This document shows, piece by piece, positions 23,566 through 34,929 of a DNA stretch of 64,000 nucleotides (the first letter of the stretch is position 1; every line of letters starts with the position of its first letter). Source of the stretch: Hanleya hanleyi (lineage: Eukaryota; Mollusca; Polyplacophora; Lepidopleurida; Hanleyidae). Position numbers and translations under genes: made by a program. The stretch spans positions 102,805 to 166,804 of the forward strand of contig JAVTVY010037069.1 in the NCBI GenBank assembly GCA_036873755.1, written 5' to 3'. The notes below the pieces were generated by a model. The model made no database searches and was not told the DNA's origin. It saw nothing but the letters and a program-made list of their open reading frames with translations.

Positions 23566-24777
23566 TGGTCTTATGAGGGTTTTGTAGAAGACAAATTTGT
23601 GATATTTTCGTTTTTTGAGGCGAGTACCAATAGCTTTTATTTTTAGGCTTATTTCATTTGATTCCGTCCATTGTTTGAAAATGCCTCACCCTGACAGCAG
23701 CACACGGCCAGCAAAACCTCTATAATTTCGCAGGAAGAATTGATACAGCTTATTTCGCAGGTGTAACTCCTCCATCCAGAGTACCTATTTGTTTAATTAC
23801 CGCAGCCGAAATGTTGAGTAAGACTTAACTGCTTTCCATTCTTTGGAGAGCATGCTAACCTTGCTGTAATATATGATAATGTAAATATTTGTTAAACTGT
23901 AGAAATATGGACTACTGTAAGAATACAACAGAATTACATCAAAACAGGCTGTGTATATAATTAAATGTTTCTGTTTGTTAAAGTGCAATGAGTTAATGAA
24001 TGATGATCAAAGATTTTTGGGTCGAAACCCAATATAGGGTCGAATCATTCGGGCAGGCTTATTGAGTCGTTTCGACCCAATGGTTTTGGGTCGAAACCCA
24101 ATGTGTATAGCAAGTTGTTTGGGTTGCCCTTCATTTGTGAATTCAACCAAAAATTAGGCATCTATGAAGGCGGTTTCAAAAGTTGTATTTCGATGTTCCG
24201 CTAAATGGTTGAAAATGATATTTCGTATAGAAAAAAATATTATTTATTCATATTGTGAACGATGAGTTCACGATGTGAACGACATTTGCTCACTCGGGAT
24301 TCTATGCGTATGCGAAAGTGCATTTTTGTGCTATTTATGCATTTTGAAGGCATTTTCGTGAAAGATTATCATCTTTGTAAAAAATGCGAGACCTCAAACC
24401 AAAATAATATACCAAATATTTGTTCTTTGTGAGGTGTCGCATTTTGTGTACGGAAAAGAATACTCTGTAGTTGTGGGCTCAGAACTCACGGACATTTCTT
24501 TGTGAAAATCGAAAATTAAGTTTTCAACCTAACATGCAGATAGGCCAATTACATGCATAGTTGCCACAGGTCCTTTAGACAAAATTACACACAGTCCTGT
24601 CAGCCAACCGACTAGAACAAAAATAAAATAGAGATTCAGGTCAAATTCGATGAAGACGGTTGTCATTTACAAAACTCCTATAATACCATAGACGACATTG
24701 TCATTAGCTTTATTCATATAAAATACAATTCTCACAATGAAAACACAGCAATTGAAAAATATTTACATATCTGTTAT
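23566..24777. other. Non-coding sequence inside the inverted arms
   Basis: I see no ORF related to the element. TTGGGTCGAAACCCAAT occurs twice (24016-24032 and about 24084-24100), a near-palindrome with a CGAA centre. In between, a degenerate copy reads gagtcgtttcgacccaat. Confidence 0.45.
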
Positions 24778-25233
24778 TGTATGTAACCCTCCGAAGCATG
24801 GGTTATCCAACTCCCGAGAATGTCTAAACTTATTTTCAGTGCGTATGGACAAAATACGTATTTTCAGGCAAAGTGAAACGCTGAAACAGATCCTCGATGA
24901 CATAAGCTTTCATCTGATTTATGATTAGAAGATATACTATCTTCGTGTATATCCTGAGCCTTGAAAATCGACGCTAAACCGACTGAAGTGAGAAATTACA
25001 GTTCAGCTCACTAGTTTGTTTTGCTTCGATACGGACTTCGACAGCTTGGTAGGGACTGCTGTATAGGTTAAATGACAGATGAATAACGTGGTTACTCGGC
25101 GCTATGTAAAATTCGCTTACCTTTCCATCTTTGATGCATCTGTGCGTTCAAGTGTGCAGAATGCCAAAATAAAGCTGCCATACTCCGAAGATCGCAAATT
25201 AAAGCGACACCTCAAGAGAATGGCTGTTTGATT
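24778..25233 (-). repeat. Right inverted arm of the Penelope-type element
   Basis: This is the mirror of 21037-21540 (cgaagcatgggttatccaac inward, gcgacacctcaagagaatgg outward). Identity is high with small indels. Confidence 0.75.
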
Positions 25234-25347
25234 GTCCAGAGTGAATATTATAGGCTAGGCCGCTATTCGCTTAAAAGTAACACATGTAATATCAAACATA
25301 TACTATTTACCCTGTATTTCTTAATCTGTAGCGTCGATTCAAGCAAG

Positions 25348-25512
25348 ATGGCGAACGACATGTTCCTGTATTGGGCATCTGGATGCCCCCCATGTTGGCG
25401 GGTGATGTTGGTTCTGGCTGAAAAAGGACTGCAATACAAGGATAAATTGCTATCATTTGATAAGAATGAGCACAAGAGTGAAGACTATCTGCAAATCAAC
25501 CCACGTGCTCAG
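25348..25512 (+). CDS. GST exon 1 (coding)
   Basis: 55 codons from ATG (aagATGG context) to CAG|gtatac. It contains the glutathione-site loop SGCPPCWR. The frame continues past the donor into intron sequence and stops at 25560, so the donor decides the end. Confidence 0.92.
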
Positions 25513-28500
25513 GTATACTCGAATCATCATTCACTGCCGTCGGTCATTAAATTAAGATGATCAGGTTCCCTATATGTAGCCTTCTTTACACATTGCCTGG
25601 TGTTTACCCATGGTTGAAAATTTTGACTGATAACCATTTCCAGTATCTGAAACGGAATAGTGAATATCGAATAGTGAATATTTTATTAATCAGTCGGTCT
25701 ACAGTTTATAGCATGGAATCTACTCTCCATGGTGTACCTATTGCCTAGGCAGGCTCGATGGGCTACCCGAGGGCATGGGTGGGGGTATCAAACTCCATTT
25801 ACACGCCGCGAGAATGTCACGAAGGCAAGTCTCAACAAAGATCAACCTAACATTCAACAGTAACGAGCCTCTGTGTCCCACCTAAGCAATATTGGGATAT
25901 TTGAATATGATTTAACATTAATTAACTACTGTTTCAATGATCATACCTTTGTATATTGCCGTGCGCATTGATCAGTTGTGTTTAATATTTCCAGGTGCCT
26001 GCATTCAAGCACGGAGACATTGCCATTAATGAGTCCATTGCAATATGTGAATATCTGGAGGTAAAATTCATGTTTTTAACTTTCTTTCAAAACATGCCCC
26101 AAGGGTTTTTGAAGTTTCATACCCGACGAAATAACCAGGGGTGTCGGAAGCAGGCCGTCCCCTTTTTAAAGTATGTTTTTAAAAATCCAGGCGCGTATGA
26201 TTTCTGCGTATGATCTTCCGGTCAGTCACCTTTAACTGTTTCCATGCATCAAATGACGGCGCTAAGCTGCACAGTTAGTGTCTCATTGGTAGTACTAAAC
26301 TCCCCGACGTATATCACATCTACTGAGATGTGAAAACGCGGGAAACTATGGTGAACTATTTCTTCACAATCAACTCATTTGCGTACACTTCTCCATCCAT
26401 AAGATGGCTTGCTAATCGTGTGTCGCCATTAATGAGGAGCGATATCCGATATTTTACCGTATACTGTTCGGTCTTCATCCGGCGGAGAACAGACTCGAGA
26501 AATCTGATAAATTACAGGCTTTTCATACTGCTTCTGAAACATATATTGTTTGAGCTTACAAAACATACAGATATGAATAACTTTCGTATCATCCAAGAGG
26601 TGTTGTAGATCTGTAATTTCGAACAAGTAGGACAGTACATGACTCGAAAATGCCGGGTTACGCTGGGGTTACGTCGGTAGAGTTTAGCTGATTGGCTGAC
26701 GAAATCCCGTGGTATTGACTTCAGGGAATTCCCTCATATATATATGCCGAATGCACGCTGAAAATGGATACACACGACAGGGTCAGTCTCACCGCGTAAA
26801 CATGACCCAGATGGTTGCAGGTCGAAAAACAACTGTGAAACGAAACAATATGTGTTGTCTCCCTTTTCAAACGTTCAAATGTCTTTTATTAATAAACGGC
26901 AAAACAGTTCATAATTATTTTAATTTCTGAGTTAAGAGTGAATAGATTGTTGGCTATCTTCCTCCATTGCTGTTATATTTAGTAAGGTTTCTCAACTGAT
27001 TGCAAAAATTTCTTCACTAATCACTTCAAATAATTAACACAGTCGCTTTTAATTTAGCTAAAATCCCACTGATGAGACGACGCTTTATCGTCATGGGTAT
27101 ATGAGGAGATCAAGTTGCCTATATCGGTAACGTAACTACACCGCTCAAGTTTTTCATATTATGAATGGAATGTTGACTGTTAATAAAGACGGAAGAAGTT
27201 CCTTGGGTGATGATGACAACCTCCGTACAGCACACTCCTGCCAGAATTCAATTATTCATATAACCCAGAACCACAAATTCAGCGGACCAGTCTTCTTTCT
27301 CAAACATACTCGATATAATGGTATTTGATTTCACCCTGTTATAGATGTGTGTAGACCTTTTGATTTCGATCAAAAACGATGTTCACTTTTTTTCTTCAAA
27401 AATAAATTCCATTGGCTCTTAACAAGATGAACTATTGTTTGATAATTAATGATGGGCCCGTTTAGGTCTACTGTTGTTTGCAAAACATGCAGTGAATTAG
27501 GCCCAGTAGTGCTGCCTGGTTCATCAGGAATGATTAGCAAAACAGTTTTTGGCCGGTCCCCTCACAGTCGTATGTTAGAACAGCTCTGCGCGAAGAGTAC
27601 AAAATGACATTTTCGCTTCCAAGATGTCTGACGTACGGCAAAGCTATAATCGAAGGGCCGTGGCTATGTATGGAAATTGCGATAATGAAAGATGGAGCCT
27701 TGCTGTCAAAATAGTGGCATGGCTCCCATTTACAGGAGAGTCATGATCTCACTATCACGAAAGCAGGACTCTGTTGAGAATGGAGACAATTGTAGGAGCA
27801 TCCAGTCAGTCACAGTCCTTGGAGGGATTAACATCTTCACATTGGTGTCAATAACAAATGATTTTCGCTTCTATTTTCAGTACACTTTTAAGGGACAAGG
27901 AACATGCCTGATACCAGATAATCCTAAAGAAAGAGCAGTTGTCCTTCAGAGGATGATCGAGGTAATATATATGCCTATTCTGTACAGATGATCAGGGATG
28001 AATTATGCAATACATCGGATGATTATGTTACTTTCGATTTGAAATATGCTTTAATTCAAGTTCAGGTGGTATATTTCTATACTGGTATTGGTAGTTAATA
28101 AATTAAGGGCACACACAGCCACAATAATTTGTTTTTATTAATATCTTTCATATTATGCCCTACACTTGTCTGAGACAAACCGGAGATACCGGTAATTGCT
28201 ATTGGCTATCTCAAATCAAAGCAGTAGTAACAACTTCAGATCACTAAAAGCAACCACTAAGCATTATACTTTTGGAAATTTTAACTTTTAGGCTTTGAAT
28301 CTACACACCAACTGTATTATTGACTTTATCCTCTACACATGGAGAACAAATCCTGAAGATACAAATGAGGTAGGCCTATGTGAAAAATTGACCTTTTTTC
28401 TTTCATCTGTAGTTCTCCTACCTCTACTCTTTCCGGGCTCCGAACATTCTTGTAACCATTCTAACATACAGTACCTGATAACCCTAGCTTGCAACAAAGG

Positions 28501-31500
28501 AGAAATCCCGCGGTAACCTAATTGATACATATATGTAATCCACTGTGTTAACACACTTGGCAAGAAACACGATGTTAAATCTAATTATATGTCTCTCGCT
28601 TGACAAGGAATCCTTGAAACTGTGGTAACCTACTTGATAAGGAATCCTTGTAACTGTGGTAACCTACTTGGTAAGAAATCATTGGAACTGTGGTAACCTT
28701 TGCAACCCACTTGTGGAATCCCTCATAACTGTGTTAGCCTAATTGATAAGAAATAATTGGAACTGTGGTGACATTTGCTACCATGCCAACCCACTAGCGG
28801 AATCCCTGTAACCATGGTAACCTGATTACTAAGGAATCTTTGTAGCTGAGGTAACCTACTTGGTAAGGAATCCTTGTTACTGTGAAAACCTTTTGGATAA
28901 GAAATCATTGGAACAGTGTTAACCTTTGTAACCCAGTTGTGGGATCCTCATAACTGTGTTAGCCTACATGATAAAAAATAATTCGAACTGTGGTAACCTG
29001 TGTAACCATGCCAACCCACTTGAGGAATCCTTGTATGAACCATGGTAACCTACTTATTAAGGAATTCTTGTAACTGTGGTAACCTATTTGATCAGGAATC
29101 CTTGTGACGGTGGTAAACTACATGGTAGGAAATCCTTGTAACTATGGTAGCCTACTTGATGAAGGATTCTTGTAACGGTGGTAACCTACTTGATAAGGAA
29201 TCCTTGTTAGTTGTGGTAACCTACTTGATAAGGAATCCTTGTAACAGTGGTAATCTACTTGATAAGGAATGCTTGTTAGTTGTGGTAACCTACTTGATGA
29301 AGGATTTTCGTAACGGTGGTAACCTACTTGATAAGGAATCCTTGTTAGTTGTGGTAACCTACTTGATGAAGGATTCTTGTAACGGTGATAACCTACTTGA
29401 TAAGGAATCCTTGGTAGTTGTGGTAACCTACTTGATAGGGAATCCTTGTAACGGTGGTAACCTACTTGATAAGGAATCCTTGTAACGGTGGTAACCCACT
29501 TGATGAGGAATCCTTGTTAGTTGTGGTAACCTACTTGATAAGGAATCTGTGCTGTAGTAGTAAATTGGACTTAACTACTCAAGCTACTTCAGAATCCTTG
29601 TAACTAAGGGTAACCTATTTGATTAGGAATCCTTGTAACGGTGTTAAACTACACGGCAGGAAATCCTTGTAATATGGTAGCCTACTTGATGAAGGATTCT
29701 TGTAACGGTGGTAACCTACTTGATAAGGAATCCTGTGTTAGTTGTGGTAACCTATTTGATTAGGAATACTTGTAACGGTGGTAAACTACATGGTAGTAAA
29801 TCCTTGTAACTATTGTAGCCTACTTGATGAATTATTCTTGTAACGGTGGTAACCTACTTGATAAGGAATCCTTGTTAGTTGTGGTAACCTACTTGTTAAG
29901 GAATCCTTGTAACGGTGGTAACCTACTTGATAAGGAATGCTTGTTAGTTGTGGTAATCTAGTTGATGAAGGATTCTTGTAACGGTGGTAACCTACTTGAT
30001 AAGGAATCCTTGTTAGTTGTAGTAACCTACTTGATGAAGGATTCTTGTAACGGTGGTATCCTTGTTAGTTGTGGTAACCTACTTAATGACGGATTCTTGT
30101 AACGGTGGTAACATACTTGATAAGGAATCCTTGTTAGTTGTGGTAACCTACTTGATGAAGGATTCTTGTAACGGTGGTAACCTACTTGATAAGGAATCCT
30201 TGTTAGTTGTGTTTACCTACTTGATAGGGAACCCTTGTAACGGTGGTAACCTACTTGATAAGGAATCCTTGTAATAGTGGTAACCTAATTGATCAGGAAT
30301 CCTTGTTAGTTGTGGTAACCTATTTGATAAGGAATCTGTGCTGTAGTAGTAAATTGGACTTAACTACTCAAGCTACTTCAGAATACTTGTAACTAAGGGT
30401 AACCTATTTGATTAGGAATCCTTGTAACGGTGGTAACCTGCATGGTAGGAAATCCTTGTAACTATGGTAGCCTACTTGATGAAGGATTCTTGTAACGGTG
30501 GTAACCTACTTGATAAGGAATCCTTGCTAGTTGTGATAACCTACTTGATAAGGAATCTGTGCTGTAGTAGTAAATTGGACTTAACTATTCAAGCTACTTC
30601 AGAATCCTTGTAACTAAGGGTAACCTATTTGATTAGGAATCCTTGTAACGGTGGTAAACTACATGGTAGGAAATCCTTGTAACTATGGTAGCCTACTTGA
30701 TGAAGGATTCTTGTAACGGTGGTAACCTACTTGATAAGGAATCCTTGTTAGTTGTGGTAACCTACTTGATAAGGAATCCTTGTAACAGTGGTAATCTACT
30801 TGATAAGGAATGCTTGTTAGTTGTGGTAACCTACTTGATGAAGGATTTTCGTAACGGTGGTAACCTACTTGATAAGGAATCCTTGTTAGTTGTGGTAACC
30901 TACTTGATGAAGGATTCTTGTAACGGTGATAACCTACTTGATAAGGAATCCTTGGTAGTTGTGGTAACCTACTTGATAGGGAATCCTTGTAACGGTGGTA
31001 ACCTACTTGATGAGGAATCCTTGTAACGGTGGTAACCTACTTGATCAGGAATCCTTGTTAGTTGTGGTAACCTACTTGATAAAGAATCTGTGCTGTAGTA
31101 GTATATTGGACTTAACTACTCAAGCTACTTCAGAATCCTTGTAACTAAGGGTAACCTATTTGATTAGGAATCCTTGTAACGGTGTTAAACTACACGGCAG
31201 GAAATCCTTGTAATATGGTAGCCTACTTGATGAAGGATTCTTGTAACGGTGGTAACCTACTTGATAAGGAATCCTGTGTTAGTTGTGGTAACCTATTTGA
31301 TTAGGAATACTTGTAACGGTGGTAAACTACATGGTAGTAAATCCTTGTAACTATTGTAGCCTACTTGATGAATTATTCTTGTAACGGTGGTAACCTACTT
31401 GATAAGGAATCCTTGTTAGTTGTGGTAACCTACTTGATAGGGAATCCTTGTAACGGTGGTAACCTACTTGATAAGGAATCTGTGCTGTAGTAGTAAATTG

Positions 31501-33557
31501 GACTTAACTACTCAAGCTACTTCAGGGTCCTTGTAGATAATTGATACGATAAGATCTGATTGTTCCCGATATTCGCCCCAGTCTCGCCTCACTTACTCTC
31601 ATTCTAGTCATTCAAGATTATCTGATTACATCCTTCTCGCAGTGTGTACTCGCCGACCCTTCGTGCTACCCTTCGTAATCATAAATCCTAGCTTGTAACC
31701 AAGACGCGAATTTTGTCTTGTACTTCTACATTTCTGTGAAGAAATGAATACTTGTGAGCAAAATATTTTCACAACACACTCCTTGAGTACGGTATGTTAA
31801 ATGTCAATTCTATAGTCGCTTTGGCCTTACATGAAACAAGCTATAAAAACCATAAGCATGATATGCAAACACCAATTCTACAATGAAGATAAAATTGAAA
31901 ACAAGATGTAAGGCATTGCAACACATTTACCTATTATTTGTACCAGCACATCTATATACCAATGTGTACTATTTGTAATAATAGGAAACGCTGAAGAGGA
32001 AGAAGGAAACTTGCAGAAGGGAAGTGGAATTGTGGGAAGGGTACTTGAAGAAGGTACCGTATATAAAAGAATGTTAATGTATTAAAAATAAGTAGTAAAC
32101 AACCATTGGAAATGATTCTTCCAAAGCTATGTGACAATTTAGTTTTGTAATATTCTGATTTGGTTGCGATTTGTACTTTCTTCATTTTTGTGAGGACGAT
32201 GTGTCGTGTATCAAAATGGAGATTGAGGTCAGAGGTCGAAGGTCACTGACCTAAAAGTGAGAAAATCATTGAACTGTTCATGCCTGTTCTATATCTATGA
32301 GCCCTTTATCCACAGGTGAAATTTTTGTAGGTGTCGCGTACCAGAATTGAAGTGAAGTTCAAAATTCACTGTCGCGAAAAAATCAGGAAATCATTGAAAA
32401 CTGCTAATTTATTGTGGGTGGATTCATGTGGGAGATTAGATGTGTCGCTTACCAAAATTGAGATCAAGAGCAAAGGTCACATTGATCCCAAAATCGGGGA
32501 AATCATTAAAAATGGCAATTGTTTGTGTCAGTAGATACATTGGGGGCAGACGAAGTTTCACATACCAAAAATAGAGGTCAAGGTCAAAGGTCAAGGCCAC
32601 TGCATTCCCAAAATCATGCAATCAGCAAAAATCACAATTTTGATGTAAGTTGATACATGTACATTGGAGGGAGGCGATGTTTCACATACCAAAATTGAGG
32701 TCAACGGTCATGGTCACTGTGACCACAAAGTCAGAAAATCGTTAAAATTGGCAATTGTTTGTGTCAGTAGATTCATTATGGGTAGACGATGTGTCACATA
32801 CCAACACTGAAGTCAAAGGCCAAGGTCACTGTAACCCCGAAATCAGGAAATCATTAAACATCGTTTTGTTTTCGTGTCAGTACATACGTTAGGAGGAGAG
32901 GATGTGTCATATACCAAGGTCACTGTGAACCCAAAACCAGGATGTTCATCAAAATCGCGATTTTTGTGTCTGTAGATACATTAAGGAGGCGATGTGTCAT
33001 GTATCAACATTGAGGTCAAGGTCAAAGGTCAAGAACACTGTGACCCCAAACCAGTATAACATTAAACACCGATTTCTCCTGCATTAGAGGTTACATAAGA
33101 AGAGATGATGTCTCGTGCTGGTGTATATTGAAACCAATTCTGCCTCTTGGTCATTCTCACATACTGCCGCATCATGAAAATTTATTTGCAATCTGCGATT
33201 GGTGTCGATTATGACAATCAACATGATTAAGTTGTCTGTTGTTGTCAGTAATAATCGTTCCTTGGAATTTGCCGTCCAAATGAAACATTTTTGACCAATT
33301 TAAAATTTGAAATATATGCAATAACTTATTTAATACAGATGAGTGACAAGTCCTACTTGGCTGGCAAGAATTTCACCATGGCTGACTGTGCGTTCTTCCC
33401 CAGCTTTGCCTTCCTCGTGAGATTGGGCCTTGACCTCGAGCGATATCCGCGGCTGGCCGGGTATTATAATCTTGTGAAGGAACGAGAATCCGTGAAGAAA
33501 ACACGACCGCCACATTGGAGGGATTCCGAGAACAACACCATGCTGAGTGACATCTAA
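25348..33557 (+). CDS. Glutathione S-transferase, rho-class-like, six coding exons
   Basis: Coding exons are 25348-25512, 25995-26060, 27881-27961, 28292-28369, 31985-32053 and 33339-33557, giving 225 aa plus stop. GSTs conjugate reduced glutathione to electrophiles in the cytosol. The N-terminal thioredoxin-fold half covers residues 1-77 (WASGCPPCWRVML, NPRAQVPAF with the cis-Pro, and INESIAICEYLE with the Glu-Ser that binds glutathione). The helical C-terminal half has QRMIE, VELWEGYLKK, YLAGKNFTMADCAFFPS (the N-capping/hydrophobic staple region) and RPPHW. Length and motifs match the rho or 'A-like' GSTs of fish and molluscs. All introns are phase 0. The usual SPPC is CPPC here (Cys13, Cys16). 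A pyrimidine-rich acceptor (ttcttaatctgtag) ends at 25331, so an upstream non-coding exon is possible. A candidate AATAAA lies at about 34439. Confidence 0.93.
25513..25994 (+). other. GST intron 1
   Basis: 482 bp, from gtatac to atttccag. I saw nothing of note inside. Confidence 0.85.
25995..26060 (+). CDS. GST exon 2
   Basis: 22 codons between atttccag and gtaaaa, reading VPAFKHGDIAINESIAICEY then LE. It holds the cis-Pro loop and the glutathione-binding Glu-Ser pair. Confidence 0.93.
26362..26830 (+). repeat. Dispersed repeat, copy 2, in GST intron 2
   Basis: It matches 20468-20880 over its length with an internal extra stretch (about 26545-26615) and a duplicated ggttacg. It lies in the 1.8-kb intron 26061-27880. 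I saw no other feature in that intron. Confidence 0.8.
27881..27961 (+). CDS. GST exon 3
   Basis: 27 codons between ctattttcag and gtaata. It reads YTFKGQGTCLIPDNPKERAV then VLQRMIE, the start of the helical domain. Confidence 0.92.
28292..28369 (+). CDS. GST exon 4
   Basis: 26 codons between aacttttag and gtaggc, reading ALNLHTNCIIDFILYTWRTN then PEDTNE. It has the Tyr/Trp pattern of rho-type GSTs in this helix. Confidence 0.85.
28585..31550 (+). repeat. Intronic minisatellite, about 34-35-bp unit, in GST intron 4
   Basis: About 85 copies of cttgataaggaatccttg then taacggtggtaaccta, with a gttagttgtggtaa variant. Older copies at the left end (28600-29050) are more diverged. A rarer block (gctgtagtagtaaattggac then ttaactactcaagctacttc) recurs at about 29548, 30330, 30550, 31090 and 31480. 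Roughly 29100-29890 is repeated almost exactly at 30641-31431 (offset 1541 bp). The long ORFs over the array are a by-product of the repeat. Confidence 0.92.
31551..31984 (+). other. Remainder of GST intron 4
   Basis: Unique sequence between the minisatellite and exon 5, ending in tttgtaataatag. The polypyrimidine tract is weak. Confidence 0.6.
31985..32053 (+). CDS. GST exon 5 (short, hidden between repeats)
   Basis: 23 codons between taataatag and gtaccg, reading ETLKRKKETCRREVELWEGY then LKK. Rho-type GSTs have just this segment ('..K--K--L--EL-LWEGYL-K') between the exon 4 and exon 6 regions. Without it the protein would lack a helix. The phase is 0 at both ends, as for every other exon. 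There is no ORF of note here, so it is easily missed. Confidence 0.85.
32200..33090 (+). repeat. AGGTCA-rich tandem repeat in GST intron 5
   Basis: About eight diverged units of roughly 115 bp have the pattern tgtgtcatataccaaaattg, aggtcaaaggtcaaggtcac, tgtgaccccaaaatcagg, aaatcattaaa. The same family lies inverted at 5894-6580. Perfect AGGTCAAAGGTCA occurs at 32581-32593 and 33019-33031. Confidence 0.85.
33339..33557 (+). CDS. GST exon 6 (terminal)
   Basis: 72 codons plus TAA after ttaatacag. It contains SYLAGKNFTMADCAFFPS, LERYPRLAGYYNLVK and RPPHW, then a short C-tail. The frame is open upstream into the intron, but the acceptor fixes the start. Confidence 0.92.
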   Translation: MSDKSYLAGKNFTMADCAFFPSFAFLVRLGLDLERYPRLAGYYNLVKERESVKKTRPPHWRDSENNTMLSDI

Positions 33558-33772
33558 TGTGAACATAAAACAACCGTCAAATTTGTGAAGCTAATTTCAT
33601 GTTTCACAGCTTGCAAGGACAGTCTGTCATTGGTCATTGTGAAGAACATTCCGAGAACAACACCAAGCTGAATGACATCTAATGTGAACATAAATCAACC
33701 ATTAAATGTGTGAAGCTGATTTCATGTTTCACAGCTTGCAAGGACAGTCTGTCATTGGTCATTGTCGAGAAC
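33523..33772 (+). repeat. 125-bp tandem duplication across the GST stop codon
   Basis: Copy 1 (33523-33647) holds the last codons, the stop and 3' UTR. Copy 2 (33648-33772) repeats it with few changes (ccgagaacaacaccaagctg, aatgacatctaatgtgaaca). The second copy is untranslated. Confidence 0.9.
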
Positions 33773-34929
33773 ACTCTGAAGATTATCACCATATCAGACG
33801 TACTTCATTATGTATACCGTAATGCTGAGATTTTTCCAGAAAAGTTTTTCATGAACAACAATATCATCTTTTTTCTGATATTCACATTCCAGGTGTAAAA
33901 CAAAAATCGAAAATTATTTTATTGGAATGGTTATAATTGAATATAAGGCTGAATAGAATTCATCTCTAGCTTCAAAGGAAGTTAAGGATACAGCGCCCTC
34001 CTGGCTGAAGAAGACGGCCATTTCTTTTTTATTACAAAAATTCATTATTCGAAATTAGATCTTCCTTCTGTTGAAAAAACAATTGAAATTCCAATTCTAA
34101 ATAGTTTAATTTTAGGTTTGAATTTATAGGTGTGAAACAGATTATTGCGCCCCAGTTGACAGCCGATTAACCTGTTGATCGTTTGTGTATTGTGAAGGTA
34201 ACTGGCTATAAACTAACCAGGAAATCGTCTGCTTGCATTGGGAGTTACTCGATTTTATACAGAAATTTTTCATTAAAAGTCAATAGAACAAGAACTAGAC
34301 CAAAACTTTAAAAACTGAGACACGGATTTTCTGTTGGAGTTGTCTTCTACCAGAAATGATGATGTATGCGACGATAAGTGAAATACTTTATTGGAAATAG
34401 CCATTTTAAAATGAAGGCTCAGTTTAGAAATCAATTTAAATAAAATCCAAATATTTTAACAAAAAATATGTTTATAGCAATTAATATATTTGGAATCCTT
34501 GAGAAATACTCTTTCAACGGATACATTGCTATAGCTATGGGGCTTATATTTAGCTGTATAAAGACAAATTCAATTTGCATGAAATGAACAAGGATGTTTG
34601 GTTTACTTGAAGAGTCACCCTTAACAATATTATTTTCAATAATATTTCCTGCAAAAAAAAACACCTCGAACAACTTACCTCAATGTGAAGAAACCTTATT
34701 TTAGCAAAAGAGCAAGCAAAAGATGGTGTATCCCCCCGACCCCAGTATCAATGAACTGGGAACGAGAACAACTGTGTGCAGAAAATCCATTAAGGTGCAG
34801 AAATGGTTATTATTGTCTCGCATGTTATTTAACAGATCTGCTACTTAGCAAATAATTTCTAAAATCAGTGATATTTAGAAAGGGGTGTGCTACTTTGAAG
34901 ATAATTTCTAGGATTACTGCTAGTTAGCA
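33773..34929. other. GST 3' flank, no feature beyond a candidate polyA signal
   Basis: AT-rich. AATAAA lies at about 34439. No repeat or exon is recognised. Confidence 0.45.

Larger units (their letters stand above)
21037..25233 (+). mobile_element. Penelope-type retroelement copy between long inverted arms
   Basis: An RT-coding core (21523-22898) and its 3' region (to 23310) lie between inverted arms of about 500 bp (21037-21540, and about 24778-25233 inverted). The arms begin with cattctcttgaggtgtcgct and end near cgaagcatggg/cccaccgaagcatg. Penelope-like elements are known for flanking repeats in direct or inverted orientation, for introns, and for an RT outside the LINE/LTR groups. The present RT fits that group best, but no GIY-YIG nuclease is visible. 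The right arm ends about 115 bp before the GST start codon. Confidence 0.7.

Noticed and set aside
28416..28516. Alternative GST exon after ttttctttcatctgtag
   Set aside because: The acceptor looks good, but the translation (FSYLYSFRAPNILV) does not match GSTs, whereas 31985-32053 does.
29144..31026. ORFs of 113 codons repeating LLVVVTYLMKDSCNGGNLLD
   Set aside because: They run only across the intronic minisatellite and follow its unit. They have no flanking unique coding and lie between proven GST exons.
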